A stretch of 64,000 bases of DNA, from positions 37,205 through 101,204 of the forward strand of contig NJPS01000014.1 of NCBI GenBank assembly GCA_002946415.1, read 5' to 3'. The position numbers and the translations under genes were made by a program. Shown one piece after another: positions 1 to 13,454 of this stretch. Every line of letters starts with the position of its first letter. The first letter of the stretch is position 1. The notes under the pieces were generated by a model that saw nothing but the letters and a program-made list of their open reading frames with translations, did no database searches and was not told the DNA's origin. Source of the DNA: Rutstroemia sp. NJR-2017a BVV2 (Eukaryota; Ascomycota; Leotiomycetes; Helotiales; Rutstroemiaceae).

Positions 1-3000
1 ATTATTATATCTTTATACTATAAACCTACTTTTCTTATATAAGGCTAATATTATTTTATCTTTTATTTTATTAACTAATCTGATATTAAAGATATATCTT
101 TTATATATAGCTAGATTATACTATACTATTTCGAAGATACTATAAATAATTAAGTTATTAATTTCTATTTATTAAGAGAATTCGAAAAGTATTTCTATTA
201 TAGTAATAATATCTTATATATATAGTTACTATACTAGATTATAATTATTTTATTCTTTCTTTATCAAGAATACTTTTATATATCGGAATAGGATAATAAC
301 TTATAAAATTAGTTTCTAGGAAACTACTATATTGTCCTTTTTATAACTATACTAAATAGAAAGAGATTCAATTTCAATTTGGTATTCTGGAAGCTCTTCT
401 AAATAGAAAAGTTTAATAGATATTGTTCTAAAATAGATTGGATCTATTGATATCTATATAATTCTATTTTCTTCTTCTATATTAATAAGTTTGAATAGTT
501 CTATCTATCTATCTTTTTCTTTATAAATATATATATCTAATTAGAAAAAGAAGTTAATTAGATTAAAGATTTATAAATTATTCCTAACTTCTAGTATATT
601 CTTTATCTACTATTAAATATTATATTTCCTGATTTCTATTATTACTTTGTCGATTATATCTATTTGTATATATATAGATAGTAATAAAACTGATTAATAA
701 TTGAACTAAGGATAGATATCGAAGATTAAGAAAATAGATATTAATCTATTCAGATTTATTATATCATTGATTACCTTAATAACTATTTATAATATATTAT
801 CTTAGAAGATCTACTTATCTTATAACTCTTTATTTAAGATTTTGTATATTTGATAAAAAGAGATATAGTAATACTTGATCTTATCTATATTATTATATAT
901 TTCGACTAATATCTCTTTTACCTCAGAGCTTATAATATATATATTTTACCGGAACTTATTAGATATAAAGTTGGTTTCTATATTATATATAATATAATCT
1001 AGTAATCTCTAATATATATTAATCCAGTATATATATATAGTATTCTATATAGTTTTTGCTAAGATATTTTTTAAGAAATATACTATATTAAATACTATTG
1101 TTTTATCTACAAAATAAAATATTAGTATACTTTCTAGATATATAATATTGATAATAATAATATAGTTAAAGTCGATATCGTTCTTGATTATAAATTTAAA
1201 CTTACTTAGTAACTTAGTATATAATTAGTAGTATCTATAGTATTTGATAAGGTATTCAAATATATATATATTAATATCTTCTTACTCTGCTTTCTCTAGT
1301 AGTAGTAATAGTTTATATATAGATAAGTATCCGAAATATCAATATAATTGCTTTAGCTTTTTTTCTATTATATATATTTATATAATTACTTCTTCTTTCT
1401 TTAGAAATATCTAAGGATATTTTTATTTCCGAATAATAGAGATAATATTATCTCCTTATATAAAGATATTATATAAATTATCAAATTATATATTCATTTT
1501 ATCTATATTCTAGATATAGTAGAGAAAGAGAATATTGATTATAATAATATAGAAAGTAATTATATCTACTAGTATACTAATAATAGTAATATTTTTAATA
1601 TTTATTATTCCTTTCCTAAAACAGATTATATAATCTTTATTATCTATTTAAATAAATATAATACTAGAATCTTCTTACTATAATATTTGAAATTAAGATT
1701 CTCTTATTATAGAAATACTAAATACTTCACTATCTAGTATAATCCTCTAGAACTTAGTTATAGAATATTATTCTTTAAAGATAAAGATCTCTTTATACTA
1801 TATTTGAAATAGCTTTATATCCTCTTATATAAATAGATATATAATACTTTGATCGAGAAATATATTTATTATCTACTTATATATAATTCCTTTTTAATCT
1901 TTTAGTATTTCTTCTTTTTATTACTTTTCTTTATATTAGATATATTATTCTATTTCGTTATTATTTAAATCTTTTTCTATTATTAGTTATTCTTTATAGT
2001 TATTAAATACTTTCTTTATTTCTATATTAGGATAATTTATAAATTAATATCCTTTTTTCTTATATATAAGATATTTCTTTCTAAATTATTCTAAATATTT
2101 ACAAAATATTTATATTTTTATAATCTACTTCCTTCGAATAGAGAGTTATTATAGAGTATTATAATTATAACAAATATAAGAATCTTTATATTTTCGGTCA
2201 ATCTAATACTATTTATCTATAATAAGTATAGTAGATTGCTAACGATTATATATAGTAGTGATAATAGAATTATATAGATCTAAATATATTAACTCAAAAA
2301 TATCTAATAGCTTATATAATATAAAGCTATAGTTAGATATATTTTGGTATATATTAAGAACTTGATTCTATAGATTATACTTATTTTGATATTTATATAA
2401 CAAGTTCTTCTATAAAGTATAGACTTTATCAAAAAGTAATTTAAGGTATTATAACTTAATTTTATTAAGATACTACTATTATATATTTTAATATATAATA
2501 GATCTTTATTCAGAAAGATAAATCTATTTTCATTTATCTATTTTAAAATACTTCTAGATTATATCTTATATTATATAAAAAAAGAGATTCCTTTCTAAAA
2601 TCTGATTGAAGAAATAATCTAATATTTGATTTCTTAGAATAGATAAGAATTCGAAGATATATATTTCTAGAGATAAATCTATTTTTATATAATAGTTTTA
2701 GAAAACTCTAAACTTGATATTAATTATTTTATATATCTTATTACTATACTTCTTCTAGTTATTATTTAAGAACTTATATAAGTTGCTAAACTACTTACTA
2801 TATATCGAAGGATTCTATATAATAATAATTATAGAATCTAAAACAGAATATAAAATATTATTAATATAACTAGAAAGATTCCAAATAAAGATAGGATATT
2901 GAATCTAGGTTTTTCTACTAATTTCTAATATATATATCGATTTCTCAGTTTCTTATTATTTTAGTAGATTTCGGTTTATATCTAGAATTATAGAAAAGAT

Positions 3001-3945
3001 CTATAATATTTCTACTATAGATCAAAGAGAATTAGTTTATTTATCTAAAGTTTTTACTTTAGAAGATCTATAATAAATCTCAAGTTATTGGAATTTCTCT
3101 TTTATCTATTTATAGAATTTCTTTTCTCTAAGAAATACTATAAAAATCTTAATATATAATCTACCTCTAATAATATCTTGAACAAATATTCCTTATTTTA
3201 TTATATATATTTATAATTAATAAAGGAATACTATATTAGTTAGAGTAAATAGCTTTTCTATTTATTCTTCGAAATTATTATAATATATAATCTATAGATT
3301 ATAGTTAGTTTCTTTTGTTTATATAATCTATATAATAAATTAAATAATATAGATGATAATAACTATCTTTGTATAAAAGAATTTATCTAAGAAGTTATAA
3401 TCCTTATAGAATAATATAGTATTAATTATATACTAACTCTATCTCTTAGGAATATAATCTTGGGATACTATTATAGATATAGATTATTATATACAAATTA
3501 AGATACTTTACTAGTTTATAGTTAAAAAGAATACTTGGCTAATAATCGAAGTATATAGTAATATCAATAAAATCAATTATTGATTAGTATTGATTAGATT
3601 TTCTAATAAAAGTAATATATTTAAAGAAGAGAAGATCTAATAAAATTATATAAATTTATATTAATATTTATCTAGGATACTAGGCTGAATATATAATAGC
3701 TAGCTTATATTAATAGATAAAATCATCTTATTCTTCTATAACTAACTAGCTATATAATAGCTTATTTATAATATATAATAAGTATATTCCGAAGCTCCTT
3801 TTAATATTCTCCAATATTCCAATTTCAGTATATATAGATATAGAGATATATATATAATAACCAAAAATATATATAACTATTTTGATAAAATATATTTTAT
3901 ATTTGAGATATAATAACCTATATAACTATTATCTAACCGAAATAT
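1..3945 (-). mobile_element. RIP-decayed Copia-type LTR retroelement, partial
   Basis: Reading the minus strand through many TAA/TAG stops gives the order gag, protease, GAG-pre-integrase, integrase, which is the Ty1/Copia order. A decayed gag zinc-knuckle region lies near 2190-2130, a protease/pre-integrase stretch near 1500-1290, and an integrase core near 1200-720 with recognisable WIDTYQGPPD-like and VEAHNS-like blocks, several residues changed by C-to-T or G-to-A. Reverse transcriptase would lie beyond the left edge, so the element is incomplete. Gag and pre-integrase resemble the element at 18884-21770, so both probably belong to one family. The junction at about 3945 is where similarity to the neighbouring Gypsy element stops. 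No LTR was identified. Family call is by motif pattern only. Confidence 0.55.
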
Positions 3946-4416
3946 TAATATTCCGATAATTTCTTTAATTATAGTAAATTATATTTACTCCAAAACTTCT
4001 TTTATTTTTCTTAAACTTATTTCAAATTTATAAGTCTTAATAATATATTTTAAGAATTTGGTTTTAGTAATATAAAATTCGTATTTCGAGAGTTTAAATA
4101 AAATATTTATATCTATCAAAATCTATAATATTTTTTATATAATCTTGATATATTCTTCAAAGGTTTTAGTAAAAATCAAGATATTATTTAGATATATTAT
4201 ATAATAGTTATCAAGGTATTTTCTTAATAAGTTATTAATTAAATATATATATATTACTAATATATTAGTAAACTTAAAGAATATAACTTGGTATTTATAA
4301 TATCTATATTATATATAAAATACTATTTTCTATTTATTTCCTTCTTTAATTCGGATTAAATTGAATTCTATATATTAATCCAATTTAGTAAAATATTTAG
4401 TTTTCTTGATTCGATT

Positions 4417-4671
4417 TTATAACTTATTAATTAATAATAATAGATATCGATTTTTAATAGTAATAATATTAAGTTTATAATAGTTAATAATTAGTTTATC
4501 TTTTTTATTTTCTTTCTTTGATATAAAAAAAATTAGTATTTCTATAAATAAAAAAGATTCCTTAATAAATCCTTTTATTAAATTCTTATTAAGATATTCA
4601 CGAAATAATCCGAATTTCTTTTCTAATAATAATATAATTGGTAAAAATAGTAATTTCTTTTCTTCTTTCAA
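4417..4671 (-). pseudogene. Gypsy reverse transcriptase fragment (84 codons open)
   Basis: An 84-codon open segment on the minus strand. It contains a YLNKNLIKGFI-like and an ITIKNRYLLLLINKL-like stretch, matching the reverse-transcriptase palm approach of Ty3/Gypsy elements (canonical pattern: YxxKNLxKGFIRES, then NxxTIKNRYPLPLI). Proline-to-leucine changes fit C-to-T mutation. It is the only long open part of this element's pol and is not a gene. Confidence 0.75.
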
Positions 4672-7104
4672 TTTTATTTTATAATCCCAAAATTGATATT
4701 TTGATAAAGTATTTTTATAAAACCTTTTTTTAAAGATCTCGATATATTTCTAATACTATATTAGTATATCCTTTAATAAAGGATTCTAAACTAAAATATC
4801 TAATTTCAATAAATATATTATCTTTAGTTTCTAATTAAGTATTAATTTTATAAGATTCTATATAAACTTTGTTTTATATTTATATTTATTATATTATATA
4901 ATCATTATGATCTAGTTAATATATAGATTATAATTTTTTAGTTATAATATTCTCAAAATTAATTGATATCTTTCTAATAAAACCAAATCTATTTTTATCT
5001 ACTTAGAATACTATCTTAGTTATATTTCAAATTCTTATATTTTATATTAAACCAATCTATTTCTTTTAGCTAATTATTTATCGATAAAATAAAGTTTATA
5101 TAAAACTAGTTTCTCGAGAATTTATAATTTCATTAATATTATAGTTTCTAATACTATAAAATTTTCTATTATTTCCAAATCTATTATTACTTAGAACAAG
5201 TACTTATTTATATATATTTCGTAAAGAATCTATTCTAATTTTAGAATAGTTTTCAACTTCTTAATTAGTTTTTTATTTATATCTTTAATAAATTATTTCT
5301 GATTAATTCTTTTCTGATTTTGGTTTATAATCTTAGATTTATTACTTTTTATAAAACTAAAGAATCTTTTCTAAATATCGATTATATTTTTCCAAACTAT
5401 ATTTAGATTTATTCTGGTTTTTATTTTGAGGATTCATTTAATAGAAATATCAATATATTTGGTAAATACTTTATATCTAAAGATTTATAATATTATCTTT
5501 TATAATTAAGTTAATTTCTATAATAATATATTTTGTAAGTCTTTATAATTATATTGATAAATAACTTTCTAAACCTTCTTATTACTTAGTAGATTATATT
5601 ATTAAAATTCTTTGAATCTTTAATAAATTCAAGTTTCTTTTTATATCTTAATAGAACTAATCTCAAATTCTAACTTATAATAGTAATCTATAATTGATTA
5701 ATCTTAGATATTCCGAATATTATTTTAGAATCTATTATTATTTAGTAAATTTATAAATTTCTTTTATCTTAAAAACCTAGTTTTATAATAACTAATTTTT
5801 TTTAAAAACTATATCTTTTTTTATTTTGGAGATTTGTTTTGAATAATAGTTTTCTTATTATTAAGCTTTTTTAGATATTAATTTACTCTTTTTTTATCTA
5901 TTTTATAAATTAGATAATAATCTTTATAATAAATAATTTATATTAGTTATATATAATCTATTTCTTAAATAGTCTAATAACTATTTATTATACTTAATTG
6001 ATATCTAGATATAATCTAGCTATTATTTTGTTTTATTATAGATTTAAGTTATTTCTTTCTTTTCTAGTTAGTTTATTTAAACTTTATCTTTTGAAACTTC
6101 TTTCGATAATTTTTTACTTAATATTTTAGAAATCTATATTCGAAGTAAAGTTTCTGTTTTTATTAGTAATTTTATTTATTTTAAAAAAGATTATTCTTTA
6201 AATTTATTATATTTAGTTATATAAAGTTATTATAAGTTTCTTCCTTAATATATTATTTCTTAGGAAACTTTAGTTTTTTTTGTTTTATCGATATTATTGA
6301 AAATATTAATCTATATTACTAAAATATATTTCTCTTTGAAATTTGTAATTTTTGTTATTGATATAAATAATTTCTTCGATCAAATTATTTATATTATTAA
6401 TCAGATCTCTTTGAAATAGTTTGAATTTGATATTTCTCTTTAGTTCTTTTATATAATAACTAAATAATATTATTATTTTCTAGTTAGTTTGATTTCTATA
6501 TTTTCGAAATTCTATTATATAATTAATTACTAATCTAGTTTATTATAAACTAAAGAGTTATTATTTTATAATTTTTATAATATCGATATCTCTGAATATT
6601 TATTTGATTTCTTTATAAAATCTTTTATAGTTTACGAATATAACTATAATAGTTATTATTATTATAGTTAAATTATAACTATTTTCGAAATAATTAATTA
6701 AAAAAAGTTCGATTTACTTAACTATTTTATCTTTAAGATAAAAGATAATCTAAAGATTTTTAATATTTCAAATATCGAATTTATCAATATTGAATTTGAA
6801 ATATATTCTTAATTATAAAACAAAGATTTCCAATTTCCTTTTATCATTATTATATTTATTTGATAATATAATTTTCAAAGTTTCTTAAAATCTAAATTCT
6901 TTTAGTTTATTATTATTATTATTATTTTCTTTATTATTGATATTATTATAAATTATAACAATATCACTATTATAATTTAGTAGAGATATAGTTATATTTA
7001 TAATAGATAATAAAACTGATAATTAATTTATAAACTTAGTTATTATAATATTATTTGGAACTATATCGATTCGATATATAAAGTAATAAAGATATTCAAA
7101 ATAT

Positions 7105-8654
7105 TATAAATATTTATCTTCTAAATTATATAGAAATAGTTAGAATCTCGAATACTATTAATTATGATAACTGATAGTATTATTATAGAGTTTATTATTA
7201 ATAATTTTATTTTATTTATTTCTAACCTACTAACTAATATATATAGTATTAATTATAAAGAGGCTTAATCTAATTAATTATATTAGTAGAATCTCTCTAG
7301 ATAAAATTATTAATTATACTATTTTATATTTCCTACTTTTATATACTTATTCTACTTTTATCTTTCGTAGTTATACTATTTAGTTATTTCTCAATCTTAC
7401 TACTTATATTATAACTAGTTAGTAAACTTAAAGTATTTGAATTATCTACTTTAGATTAGTTATTTAGTTATCTATTATACTTATTCTGGATTATTAAGTA
7501 GTTTAGTAATAGTTATTCCTTCCTACTATTACCTTCTTACTTACTTGGTATTATAGTATAAAAGGATATATTTAACTATTTCTATACTAGTATAGTAGTA
7601 TATATAGATTAGAGATTTGTAGCTTGATATTTCTTATATATTCAGGAAGTATATATAACTTATTTGCTCTATTTTATTCTAGATAAGTATTATACTCTTT
7701 ACTTTATTAAATCCTTTATATAGTTTAAGTTTATTTTTATCTAATATCGAGCTCTTTGTTACTATACTATATTATTTAGTTATATCTTTAATCTATTATA
7801 TTTTCTATATTTATTTCTTTAGCTTAAATATTCCGGTTTGGTTAGTATATTCGGTTAGGATATCTAGTGATTTTTGTTTTGTTCTTCTATTATCTCTCCT
7901 TTTCTGTATCTATAAATACTATTTTTAGTAGATCTATTAGATAAAGATATCCTTTTAGTACTTGAAGAATTTCCTAAGTTTCTTATTATAATATATACTA
8001 ATTAGAGAGATTGCTATTTCTGTTTCTATCTTATAGATAGATATAACTCGATATACTTTAATAATCTTTTATAAATATATTATTTATATTTGTTCGAGCT
8101 TTTGCTTAATTATACCTCTTTTTCCAGATTTATATTATATTTCTATTTTATAAATTAATATAGTATATATATATACTATATATAAGATTTATATATTATT
8201 AATAATAGTTATATAGAAAATCGATTATTATTTGCAATAATAGATAAATAAGTAATAATTATTATTGAATATAAAGTTCTATATATTAAAGAAAACTATT
8301 TAGTTATATAAATTTTTGTTCTTTATTATCCTATTAATCTTACTAGTTCTAGTAATATTAGGATTACTAGAACTATTAGAATATTAGATAATCTCTATCT
8401 AAGATTCTACTAAAGATACTATTAATTACTCTAATATCTATCTATTTCTAGATATCTTATTTCTATAATATCGTTCTTTATAAAGATATATCGATAATTA
8501 TAAATATCTTTTCTCTATCTCTATACTATAAATATAGATACTTAGACTCTACTTTATTATATAATCTCTATATAATGGTTCGACTTCACTGAATAATAGT
8601 TAACTATCTTCTAAACTTAAAGTCCTTAGATTCCTATTTAAATATATTGTAATA
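7105..8654 (-). repeat. Gypsy LTR interrupted by a LINE insertion
   Basis: Segments 8654-8194 and 7205-7105 together match, in reverse orientation, the roughly 545-bp LTR seen twice in the plus-strand Gypsy element (33700-34243 and 40030-40576). The intervening 988 bp is LINE sequence flanked by a 13-bp duplication. A third partial LTR lies at 43290-43530. Confidence 0.7.
7206..8193 (-). mobile_element. 5'-truncated LINE 3' fragment with 13-bp target duplication
   Basis: The 988-bp segment aligns in reverse complement with the last part (about 26930-27918) of the full-length LINE at 23027-27918, including the end of ORF2 and the A-rich tail (T-rich here, about 7206-7222). It is flanked by identical 13-mers (tattattaataat) at 7193-7205 and 8194-8206, a typical target-primed insertion mark. 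It sits inside the Gypsy LTR, so it is younger than that element; it also carries RIP-type mutations, so it was hit afterwards. Confidence 0.75.
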
Positions 8655-10440
8655 ATAATATTAATATTATTTATAGTATAATATATTATCCCGAATCTTA
8701 GAGATTTATAGAAGTTATTAATAAAATCTTCAAAATATATCTATATATTATTATAGTATATTAAGATTATATTTAAAGTTAAGTATATTTTATCTTTTCT
8801 ATTATTTAGATAATTAATATTATATATCCTAAATCTTTCTTTTCTAGAATTATTTTATATAAAATCTAGTTTGGTTATAAATCCTTTTATATATTTTTTT
8901 AAATACTTTTTTAAATATTTTATCAAATATTTAAAAAAGAGTAATATAACTATAAAGTAGAATAGGAAGTAAATAAAGAGATAAATAAGAAAGTAGATAA
9001 AGAAGAAATAGATAATAAAGTAGAAGAATTTATTTTTAATTAGTAAATAACTATCTATATCAAGAAATCTAATATTAGTATATTTAAGAAAAAGAAAAGC
9101 AAATCGATTTAATATAAATTACAAAAAATTATAATATTTAAAATCTCCTCTAAGCTAATAATTAGATTTAAAATCTATTAGCTACTAATAAGAATCTTTA
9201 AAGTATAAAAGAAAAACTATAAATTAGTTAATTAATATAGTGAATTAATCTATTTCTATAATTTAGAAATATTTAATAAGTTTATCTTTTAAACTATTTA
9301 TTCTAATCTTCTGATAATAGATATATCTAAATCGAATATATAAATTAATTTAAACAAAGCTATATAATTAATAAATAATAGAGAATCAATAAATACTTAT
9401 TAGAAAGCTAGTTGAAGAAAGGAATAAATCAAAAGAAAAAAAGATAATATTAATATAATTTAAATACTAGCAAAAAGAAATAAAGATAATAGTAATAATA
9501 ATAAGATAATTCTAATATTAGCAAAAAATAAAACTTGGAGGAATATATTTATAAATAATAAAGTAATTACTAAAATAAGAAATATAAAGATATAATTAAA
9601 ATCGAATCTTATATTAATATATTTGTATTCAAATAAATCTTATCTCAATCTTATATTTTTATAATCTTTATAATTACTTAATTAGAAAGTTCAAAGTTTA
9701 TATATATTATATATTTTTATAATTATTTAATTAGGAAATTCAAAGTTTATATAAATTATATATTTTAATCTTAATCTCAACTTAGTTTTTAGTTTATTCT
9801 TTATATAAAACTAATCTATTCGAACTTTCAAGAAGATTTAAAAAAACTTTTTATAGAGTTATTAAGTTTTATAGTTTTATAAAAATTTCTTATAAATCTA
9901 TTAGATATCTAAGAAAGTTATTTTCTTATAACTTTATAAAAGCTTCTTATAGATCTATAGGATATCTTTATAAATCTATAGAAGCTTCTTATAAAGTTAT
10001 AGGAAAATAGTTTTCTCGGAGATATTAGATCTACTTTGCTTTATAAAGAAAAACTCTTTATCTTTATATTCTATTAGAACTCTATTTAGAAGATAATCCA
10101 CTCTAATCTAAATCGGATAATCCGCGAATTATCTAGCAGATATCTACTTATATAAAAAATATATAACTTGTATATAAATATATAAATTGTTATATAACTT
10201 TTATAATTAATATAAATGTTAATATAAAACCTTAAATTTGAGGCTAAAAACTTTAAAATTTTGAGGATATACTTTTTTTAGATCTTAAATCTCTACTTAT
10301 TTGAAATAATCTGCCGGATTTATAGATACCCGCCGGATTTCAGGAGCTACTACGGATATCTGCGGATTATCCGCAGTAGTACTACTTAGAAATCGCCAAA
10401 ATCCGCTCCGGTACGGATTAATCCGCGGATCCCCTTGAAC
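8655..10440. other. AT-rich, gene-free stretch with transposon-end-like repeats
   Basis: No supported gene. 9840-10020 holds interleaved direct and inverted copies of a tataaagaagcttctatag-like motif that could fold into long hairpins. 10310-10440 rises in GC and contains several inverted copies of a ggattatccgcgg-like motif, reminiscent of subterminal repeats of a DNA transposon end, possibly hAT. It stops just where the membrane-protein pseudogene begins, so it may have removed that gene's 5' end. No transposase was identified. Confidence 0.4.
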
Positions 10441-11077
10441 CTAAGTGGTAGTACCACGGAGCTCTGTTTGCGCAGCCTAAGCACGACTGGTTGAGTCTGC
10501 TGTTAACCAAGGCTCAATGGGTCCTCCTGGCCATCCTCGCTCCCGAAATTGTGGTATATAGCGCGGCGAGCCAGTTTCTTGAGGCCTTCACGTTCAGGAA
10601 ACGGATTCGAGAGCTCCAGGCACAAAGTGATACGGTTGATAAAGATGTGTGCTACTAGTAGCGGGAATTTGTTGTCGCGGACTTGATGCTAACGCTGCTA
10701 CAGTTCAAATTTATCTTGAAATACGCCTTCTTCGTGGCCATGGGCGGAGTTCACATTGAACAGTCAAGGATTGCCCGGTTTCTGTCATGACCCGACGTCG
10801 ATAAATATTCAGAATGGGGTCAAATGAGTCACACTGACAGAGAAGCGCTGTTATTTGCGCAAGAGTCCAGCATTTCGTTTCCCCTCAAGCCGCAAGGGGT
10901 TCTCGATTTGTGCAAATACGACTGTTGGGTTTATATCCCCAAGACGAAGATAGATGCCAGGAGTAAAGCCGACCAGATCCAAAAAGCTCTAGTGTTGCTC
11001 CAAGTGTCCTGGTTGGTGCTCCAGTGTATCGCCAGATGGGCTTACGGACTTCCACTGACGTTGCTAGAGGTTCATAC

Positions 11078-11387
11078 TCTAATACAGGCACGTACAGAGG
11101 CACAGCGGGTAAATATAGGCTTAAGGGACTGAATAATGAGGTACTGGATGCTTAACTTGATTGAACTGATGGGCTATCTACAGTGGGAAGGACTAGCTAT
11201 ATTTATAGGCCTTTCAGGCCTATTGCCTTAGGCTTCTCAAGCCTATTTGCCACAGGCATCGTAAGCCTGAAGTCATAGGCTTCGTAAGCCTAATCGATCA
11301 CTACGACGTTAAGTTTAAGGTGGTGGGTATAGGCCCACCTACCCCACCACCTACCCCACCACCTACCCCACTACAGCGGTTCCAACA
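11078..11387 (-). repeat. Solo Copia LTR with 5-bp target duplication (catac)
   Basis: A 310-bp LTR in minus orientation starting TGTTGGAACC and flanked by catac at 11073-11077 and 11388-11392. Removing it with one catac copy restores the host frame (EVHT followed by MAHVVC). It matches the 5' LTR of the telomere-proximal Copia element (59831-60125), including the AGGCTT/AAGCCT palindromic repeats and the attgaac/gcttaac region. A solo LTR implies LTR-LTR recombination after insertion. Confidence 0.88.
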
Positions 11388-11836
11388 CATACCATGGCCC
11401 ATGTTGTCTGTGCGGTGATTCTGTATTTCTTCCGGTTCGAGGTATGTATCTGCACGGAAACTTTTACTAGAACGTTGAAACAGCGTAGAAACACATCGTT
11501 CGTTTCCGTTGTTGACATGATGGTCCGTAGAAACCGCTCGACGTCAGCGACTCTGAGATGATCTACAAACCATCCTGGGACAACGCCCTCGCCCTGGTTA
11601 TCCAAAAGACAATATATAACGATGATCTTCGATTGCTCAGAAAATATCATATCCTAGATAATCTGCAAGTGGTCGAACCAACTGAGCACTATGATAGGGT
11701 ACTGGCGATATGCCAACAGCTCAACTGTTCTATTTTATGGGGAGGGGCTTCGGTAGATGATCTAAGATGTACACCTGAGAGATTAGGCCGCTATCGGGCG
11801 CTCAGTGCCCTAATTGACTCTCACTGCGACGATTTG

Positions 11837-12115
11837 TGTTGAGTAAGGTAGCAAAATAGGGTTGGTAAGCCTGTAGCATTGGGCTTATAAAGCCTGTAGG
11901 ATTTCGGCTTTTAGGTGCATATCGGCCTTCGGCGCTAAAGCAGGGCCTGTAGGCGTTAAGAGTTACCCTAAGTTGCCTACCTATATAAAGAGTCCTTCCC
12001 ACTGTAGATAGGCCTGTAGAACAGTTGAATCAAGCACAAGTTACCCTTACTTTTAAATCTATTTGAGAGCCTACAGGCACTACATTATTAGTACCATCTC
12101 GATCAACCTCCAAGA
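11837..12115 (+). repeat. Second solo LTR, related Copia family, 5-bp target duplication (atttg)
   Basis: A 279-bp LTR in plus orientation, starting TGTTGAG and ending CCAAGA, flanked by atttg at 11832-11836 and 12116-12120. It shares the GCCTGTAG-rich organisation and the agtccttcccactgtagata motif with the other LTRs but is diverged, so it is a different subfamily. Excision restores the host reading frame. Confidence 0.83.
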
Positions 12116-12171
12116 ATTTGAATAGCGATGTCGGTAGCGATGGTGACCTATACTCCTGGGTATTCAATATA

Positions 12172-13454
12172 CGGAAGGGGGTTTCCATAATTCGTGCAAC
12201 AGCAGGGGTTTTTCTGCCACTATTACTAATCTATATATAGTAAAAACTACTTACTGTTTTAATATGGAGTTTGAGCTCCTCTTCTTGCCAAAACCTTACA
12301 AATTCTCTCAGGAATAGAATGAATGAATTTGTTGAAATCCTATACTATAATCTCGTTATTCCAGATATCAATCAAAGCTTCCTTTAGTTCCTATAAAGTC
12401 CAGCCACCATATAGGTTCCTGTTCTTTAATCTCTGCTTGAGAATCCTCCAAACATTCTCAATTGGGTTGAGATCTGGCGAATTCCTAGGCCAGTCAAGAA
12501 TAGTATTGATATAGTACTCGATTCTTGTAATATTACAAAGCCCTTTATTCCTTTTAGAGTTCTTCAAACCATAGACTTTACTTCCATCTTCCACATAGAA
12601 GAAGCCTTGCGAATATCGATCTCTAAATATTCCTGCTAATAACCCCTATAAAATCTGCTATTTATACTTCTTTTATATGAATCCCTTCCCTTGCCCTTCG
12701 GTCGAAACAAAGTATAATTCGCTTTTGAAATTGTAGCCAATTGTAGCCCAGTATATTATAGAATCGTAGTCAAAGTTGAAGGTAAATTGTATACAATCTA
12801 GATATCTTCTTTCTCCCTACTTTCTCAAGACTCTAATTCTCTGCCGGAGGTTTGTTCTAGCTACTGTTTCGTCTGTATATATTCCTTTTCGCCAATATCT
12901 AGCTGGCCGATCCTAGTGCTTAACTGCAAAAGTATAGTATACAAGCTTCTAAGCTATAGAGAGAAAAGGCTTCGAATCGAGTAGATGATAATAGTATCCC
13001 CATCGCTATCAGGCTTATAATAATATATGATATATAGCCTTAATACCACAAGCCTCTTATACAATCGTTTCGAGAGATAGGATTCGACGATTATAATAGT
13101 TAGTAATCTATTAAATCATTTGATTAATATACTTATCTGTTACAATATATAGTCGACCTAGCTTCTTTGTAGCAAGGCGTCGTCGAGTTGTATATTCTGG
13201 TTCTGAAGAGCAAAATCGTTTCGTCTATCTCTAAACTATAGTTCTATCGATTCCGAGCTCTTTGGTAGCAGAAAGTACAGTTTGACCATGTTCTAATAGA
13301 TAAAAGAAATATGATTTCTTAGGAGTACGATATTGAGGATATATATATCCTATATTGAGGTATTTATTGTGATAATGATGGAAGATTATAGAATTAAAAC
13401 AGCAGCAAAATCCTTCACCGCCTTTGTTGCACGAATTATGGAAACCCCCTTCCG
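12172..13454 (-). mobile_element. Tc1/mariner transposon with 30-bp terminal inverted repeats
   Basis: The 1283-bp element has perfect 30-bp terminal inverted repeats (12172-12201 and 13425-13454, starting cggaagggggtttcc) and a TA on each side (12170-12171, 13455-13456). The minus strand encodes a degraded transposase: an N-terminal helix-turn-helix region (LLEHGQTVLSATKELGI) near 13320-13230 and the DDE C-terminal block WPRNSPDLNPIENVWRILK near 12490-12430. Multiple stops of CAG-to-TAG type show RIP, so it is dead. It inserted into the membrane-protein pseudogene. Confidence 0.88.

Larger units (their letters stand above)
3945..8654 (-). mobile_element. RIP-decayed Ty3/Gypsy element, truncated, with 5' LTR split by a LINE
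   Basis: The clearest coding remnant is the reverse transcriptase at 4671-4417 (minus strand), where the fingers region and the ITIKNRY block typical of Gypsy polymerases survive. Gag remnants lie near 6900-6600. The whole stretch from the LTR to about 3945 aligns by eye with the plus-strand Gypsy copy at 33700-37390. The 5' LTR occupies 8654-8194 and resumes at 7205-7105, interrupted by a LINE insertion. RNase H, integrase and the 3' LTR are missing because similarity ends at about 3945, where another element begins. Stops are almost all TAA or TAG, as expected of RIP. It cannot be autonomous. Confidence 0.75.
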
